A DNA stretch of 5,063 bases from CAKVON01 sp902475665 (GTDB lineage Bacteria > Actinomycetota > Coriobacteriia > Coriobacteriales > Atopobiaceae). The notes under the pieces were generated by a model. The model saw only the letters and a program-made list of their open reading frames with translations. It searched no databases and was not told the origin of the DNA. The stretch covers positions 1 through 5,063 of the forward strand of contig JAWQCY010000009.1 of assembly GCA_036321795.1 (NCBI GenBank), read 5' to 3'. Made by a program: the position numbers and the translations under genes. This document shows positions 1 through 5,063 of this stretch, in pieces (position 1 is the stretch's first letter; each line of letters begins with the position of its first letter).

Positions 1-64
1 CTGTCGTCGGGGCGCCCTGGGGGCCGCACAGCGCGTACCAAGGGCCACACCACAAGAAGGTCGC

Positions 65-81
65 GCGCGAGACGGTCGCGC
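65..81 (-). other. Small GC-rich hairpin after 23S
   Basis: A perfect 6-bp inverted repeat (GCGCGA / TCGCGC) flanks a 5-nt loop just downstream of the 23S processing arm. No T-run follows it, so it is not a classical intrinsic terminator. It may simply be part of the folded 23S-5S spacer. Its last base overlaps the processing arm at 81, so the two structures compete slightly. Confidence 0.4.
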
Positions 82-88
82 ATGGTGC
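81..88 (-). other. 23S processing stem, 3' arm
   Basis: In the transcript this arm reads GCACCATG and lies a few bases after the mature 23S 3' end. It is perfectly complementary to CATGGTGC at 3076-3083, just before the 23S 5' end. The two arms extend the terminal 23S helix (94-99 with 3064-3069) across a small internal loop. Such stems enclosing 23S are the known substrate of RNase III-type processing; the cleavage positions cannot be read from sequence. Confidence 0.7.
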
Positions 89-91
89 GGG

Positions 92-3069
<2,978 letters not shown>

Positions 3070-3075
3070 TCGATG

Positions 3076-3083
3076 GCACCATG
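3076..3083 (-). other. 23S processing stem, 5' arm
   Basis: In the transcript this arm reads CATGGTGC, a few bases before the mature 23S start. It is perfectly complementary over 8 bp to GCACCATG at 81-88 beyond the 23S 3' end, about 3 kb away. The position relative to helix 1 on both sides is what makes chance unlikely. Role as an RNase III-type substrate is inferred from other bacteria. Confidence 0.7.
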
Positions 3084-3115
3084 TAACGTTCTCGTCTCTT
3101 AATTGCGCTACCACA

Positions 3116-3136
3116 CGGGACGCTCCACGCGTCCCG
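3116..3136 (-). other. Perfect 8-bp hairpin in the ITS
   Basis: The transcript reads CGGGACGC, a 5-nt loop GTGGA, then GCGTCCCG. The stem is perfect and GC-rich. It sits about 30 nt upstream of the 23S processing arm. No T-run follows, so it is not a terminator; it more likely organises the spacer for 23S maturation. Confidence 0.75.
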
Positions 3137-3185
3137 GGCGATCAGATGCGATCTTCTTGATGTAAGTAGATCTTGGTAATCACGC

Positions 3186-3202
3186 TATGCGGCTCTCAGG
3201 GT
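3186..3202 (-). promoter_or_regulatory. boxA-like element in the ITS (copy 2)
   Basis: The transcript reads ACCCTGAGAGCCGCATA. It matches 15 of 17 bases of a motif in the 16S leader at 5015-5031. The shape resembles the TTGAGAACT..ATA / TTGAAAACTGGATA element found in leaders and spacers of Gram-positive rrn operons, associated with boxA-type antitermination through NusB-NusE. Its first three bases (ACC) also pair with GGT at the base of the hairpin at 3200-3227. The repeat is seen directly; the function is inferred. Confidence 0.6.
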
Positions 3203-3227
3203 GCCCCGGGGCTGAGCCCTGGGGACC
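3200..3227 (-). other. Strong GC hairpin preceding the ITS boxA-like element
   Basis: The transcript folds as GGT, CCCC, GGG pairing with CCC, GGGG, ACC, with two single-base bulges (10 bp) around a CTCAGC loop. No T-run follows. It directly abuts the boxA-like motif and so may play a boxB-like or structural role in antitermination complex assembly; that is inference. Confidence 0.55.
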
Positions 3228-3263
3228 GGACACTGCGGACGCTGTGGTCCTGCGAGGGCAGCG

Positions 3264-3300
3264 GGCACGGAAGCGGAACCGACGGGTGGGCCGTCCTTCA
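3264..3300 (-). other. 16S processing stem, 3' arm
   Basis: This spacer segment is complementary to the leader at about 4885-4920. Matching blocks, in order from the base of the stem, are CCGTG with CACGG, CGC with GCG, CGGTT with AACCG, GGCCC with GGGCC, and AGGA with TCCT, interrupted by small bulges and one internal loop. Together the arms loop out the entire 16S RNA. Bacterial pre-16S is normally released from such a stem by RNase III. Confidence 0.65.
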
Positions 3301-3335
3301 AAAAAGTCATTCTTCTCTAGAAGAGGGAATCTCCC

Positions 3336-3390
<55 letters not shown>

Positions 3391-3469
3391 ACCCCCCTTA
3401 CCCTCCACACCTTCGGCGCCTCCCCCCATTGCTGGTTGGGCCGACGACTTCGGGTGCAGACGACTCGGG

Positions 3470-3505
<36 letters not shown>

Positions 3506-3676
3506 CATTCACCGCGGCGTGCTGATCCGCGATTACTAGCAACTCCGACTTCACGGGGGCGGGTTGCAGCCCCCGATCCGAACTGGGGCCGGCTTTGAGG
3601 GATTCGCTCGCCATCGCTGGTTCGCAGCCCGTTGTGCCGGCCATTGTAGCACGTGTGCAGCCCAGGGCATAAGGGG

Positions 3677-3711
<35 letters not shown>

Positions 3712-3767
3712 CTTGACGCCGGCGGTCTCGCGCGGGTGCCCGGCCTAACCGCTGGCAACACGCGACG

Positions 3768-3831
<64 letters not shown>

Positions 3832-3890
3832 CCACCTGTGTGGGCTCCTCTCGGCCACCGGGTCTCCCCGGCTTCACCCACATGTCAAGC

Positions 3891-3923
<33 letters not shown>

Positions 3924-3930
3924 GCCACAT

Positions 3931-4000
<70 letters not shown>

Positions 4001-4334
4001 GACGCTTAATGCGTTGGCTGCGGCACGGAGGGATCGTCCCCCCACACCTAGCGTCCATCGTTTACGGCTGGGACTACCAGGGTATCTAATCCTGTTCGCT
4101 CCCCCAGCTTTCGCTCCTCAGCGTCAGTCGTGGCCCAGAAGGCCGCCTTCGCCACCGGTGTTCTTCCCGATATCTGCGCATTCCACCGCTACACCGGGAA
4201 TTCCACCTTCCCCTGCCAGACTCAAGTCCGCCGGTATCGGGAGCGGGCGGGGGTTGAGCCCCCGGATTTGACTCCCGACCTAACGGACCGCCTACGAGCG
4301 CTTTACGCCCAATGAATCCGGATAACGCTCGCCC

Positions 4335-4373
<39 letters not shown>

Positions 4374-4492
4374 GGCTTCTTCTGCAGGTACCGTCACCGT
4401 GAGGCCTCGTCCCTGCTGAAAGCGGTTTACGACCCGAAGGCCTTCGTCCCGCACGCGGCGTCGCTGCGTCAGGGTTCCCCCCATTGCGCAAG

Positions 4493-4541
<49 letters not shown>

Positions 4542-4827
4542 ATCTGGCCGGTCGGTCTCTCAACCCGGCTACCCATCGTCGCCTTGGTGGGCCGTTGCCC
4601 CGCCAACAAGCTAACAGGCCGCGGGCCCATCCCCCTCCGTCGGGGCTTTCCCGCCTCCCCCATGCGGGGGTGGCGGAGTATCCGGTATTACCCACGGTTT
4701 CCCGTGGCTATCCCGGGGAGGGGGGCAGGTTGCCCACGTGTTACTCAGCCGTTCGCCACTGTATGCACCCCCGAGGGGGCTTTAACCGTTCGACTTGCAT
4801 GTGTTAGGCGCGCCGCCAGCGTTCATC

Positions 4828-4847
4828 CTGAGCCAGGATCGAACTCT
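4828..4847 (-). other. Conserved 16S 5' block (27F primer site) with one variant base
   Basis: The minus strand reads AGAGTTCGATCCTGGCTCAG. The seventh base is C (plus-strand G at 4841) where the common 27F primer has T. I recall the same C variant in some Coriobacteriia and Bifidobacteriales. Confidence 0.9.
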
Positions 4848-4884
4848 CCGTTCAGATCGGGCCCTCGCGGGCCGCGGATGTGAG

Positions 4885-4920
4885 TGAGGAGGCCCGTCCA
4901 GGCCGGTTTCGCGCCGTGTC
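4885..4920 (-). other. 16S processing stem, 5' arm
   Basis: The transcript carries CACGG, GCGAAACCGG and GGGCC.TCCT.CA in an order matching the reverse complement of the spacer at 3264-3300. Complementarity is interrupted but covers most of the arm. The arm begins about 66 nt before mature 16S, a normal place for a pre-16S stem. Confidence 0.65.
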
Positions 4921-4922
4921 GG

Positions 4923-4981
4923 ATTCAAAGGATTGACTCGAGGGTTCAAAGGTAAAGAACCTGTTCGAGTTTCGCTTGAAT
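4923..4981 (-). promoter_or_regulatory. Nested three-helix hairpin in the leader
   Basis: Three stacked inverted repeats share one axis: ATTCAA/TTGAAT (4976-4981 with 4923-4928), ACTCGA/TCGAGT (4965-4970 with 4936-4941) and GGTTC/GAACC (4957-4961 with 4943-4947). All 17 pairs are Watson-Crick, and the apical loop is TTTACCTTT. Internal loops of 5/7 and 3/1 nt separate the helices. It lies directly upstream of the 16S processing stem. The T-rich stretches are internal, so it is not a terminator. It may be a leader control or processing element. Confidence 0.65.
4951..4961 (-). promoter_or_regulatory. Alternative boxA-like core GTTCTTTA
   Basis: The transcript reads GGTTCTTTACC, which contains GTTCTTTA and resembles the E. 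coli boxA core (GCTCTTTA) and the Gram-positive GTTCTTTGA. Half of it is sequestered in the inner helix of the surrounding hairpin and half is in its loop. It competes as a boxA candidate with the motif at 5015-5031; the repeated motif is the stronger candidate because a copy also occurs in the ITS. Confidence 0.4.
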
Positions 4982-4994
4982 TTGTGCTGTCCTC

Positions 4995-5012
4995 GCCGCC
5001 CTCTCGGGCGGC
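4995..5012 (-). other. Perfect GC hairpin with GAGA tetraloop in the leader
   Basis: The transcript reads GCCGCCC, GAGA, GGGCGGC: a 7-bp all-GC stem closed by a GNRA-type loop. It begins two bases after the boxA-like motif. No T-run follows, so it is not a terminator. It is a plausible boxB/boxC-like structural partner of the antitermination element. Confidence 0.75.
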
Positions 5013-5014
5013 AG

Positions 5015-5031
5015 TATCCGGTTCTCAGGGT
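5015..5031 (-). promoter_or_regulatory. boxA-like element in the 16S leader (copy 1)
   Basis: The transcript reads ACCCTGAGAACCGGATA, 15 of 17 identical to the ITS copy at 3186-3202. It resembles the TTGAGAACT/TTGAAAACTGGATA rrn element of Gram-positive bacteria. One copy ahead of 16S and one ahead of 23S is the classic layout for rRNA antitermination signals. Function is inferred. Confidence 0.6.
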
Positions 5032-5063
5032 TCGCCCCGCCGCCCGGCTCGGCCGCGCGGCAA

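Larger units (their letters stand above)
1..91 (-). other. 23S-5S intergenic spacer (partial)
   Basis: This is transcribed sequence downstream of the 23S 3' end and runs off the left edge. It is very GC-rich and contains no recognisable 5S rRNA start or tRNA. The first bases after 23S (81-88) form one arm of the 23S processing stem. Overlapping that arm is a short hairpin at 65-81 (GCGCGA, loop, TCGCGC), and the octamer GGTCGCGC occurs twice on the plus strand (59-66 and 74-81). A weaker possible pairing of GCCCTTGG with CCCAGGGC lies nearer the edge. From operon order the 5S gene would be expected a little further left, outside the window. Confidence 0.75.
4855..5063 (-). promoter_or_regulatory. 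Transcribed rrn leader upstream of 16S (partial)
   Basis: About 209 nt precede the mature 16S start and run off the right edge. In transcript order they hold a GC-rich edge segment with no convincing -35/-10 pair, a boxA-like motif (5031-5015), a perfect hairpin with a GAGA loop (5012-4995), a nested three-helix hairpin (4981-4923) that includes a second boxA-like core GTTCTTTA, the 5' arm of the 16S processing stem (4920-4885) and a short linker to 16S. The promoter must lie further right, outside the window. Confidence 0.8.

Noticed and set aside
3137..3185. Possible tRNA remnant in the AT-richer part of the ITS
   Set aside because: There is no acceptor stem, anticodon arm or T-loop consensus; only short GATCGC/AAGATC repeats are present.
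3300..3324. Hairpin TCTTC/GAAGA followed by six Ts just after 16S, resembling an intrinsic terminator
   Set aside because: The stem is only five AT-rich pairs and the T-run is five bases away. It sits inside an operon that must be read through to 23S, so I do not call a terminator.
4934..4939. TTGACT resembling a -35 box
   Set aside because: It is on the plus strand, pointing away from the operon. It is part of the nested hairpin and has no suitable -10 partner nearby.
5032..5063. Possible rrn promoter at the right edge (TTGCCG at the far edge on the minus strand)
   Set aside because: No AT-rich -10 hexamer lies at the right distance; the segment is nearly all G and C. The promoter is more likely outside the window.

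Overview
The window is almost entirely one ribosomal RNA operon on the minus strand. Reading right to left it contains a transcribed 16S leader (about 5063-4855), the complete 16S rRNA gene (about 4854-3338), an internal transcribed spacer (ITS, about 3337-3070), an apparently complete 23S rRNA gene (about 3069-92) and the start of the 23S-5S spacer (91-1). The 5S gene and the operon promoter are not visible and should lie just off the left and right edges. I see no protein-coding gene. All long open frames run through rRNA helices, and most are antisense to the rRNA.

The organism looks like a GC-rich actinobacterium of a deep lineage, closest by eye to Coriobacteriia (Coriobacteriia or relatives such as the OPB41/Anaerosomatales group). 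Four things point there: the 16S start with a C in the 27F primer site followed by GGATGAACGCTGG, the V1 text around GTCGAACGGTTAAAG, the stretch TTATCCGGATTCATTGGGCG, and the GACATGTGGGTGAAGC region near the V6 loop. The 23S gene also lacks the roughly 100-nt insertion between helices 54 and 55 that typifies most Actinomycetia. The placement rests on remembered sequences and no database was searched.

The interesting content is in the non-mature parts of the transcript. The leader and the ITS carry near-identical copies (15 of 17 bases) of a motif resembling the Gram-positive rrn boxA-type element; one lies before 16S and one before 23S. The leader also has a perfect 7-bp hairpin with a GAGA loop and a nested three-helix hairpin. 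Leader and ITS sequences can pair with each other to enclose 16S, and sequences flanking 23S form a perfect 8-bp stem beyond its terminal helix. These are the expected substrates of RNase III-type processing. The ITS has no tRNA gene. Overall this is a conventional 16S-23S operon with a clear regulatory and processing architecture, and I found no sign of an unknown defence or mobile system.
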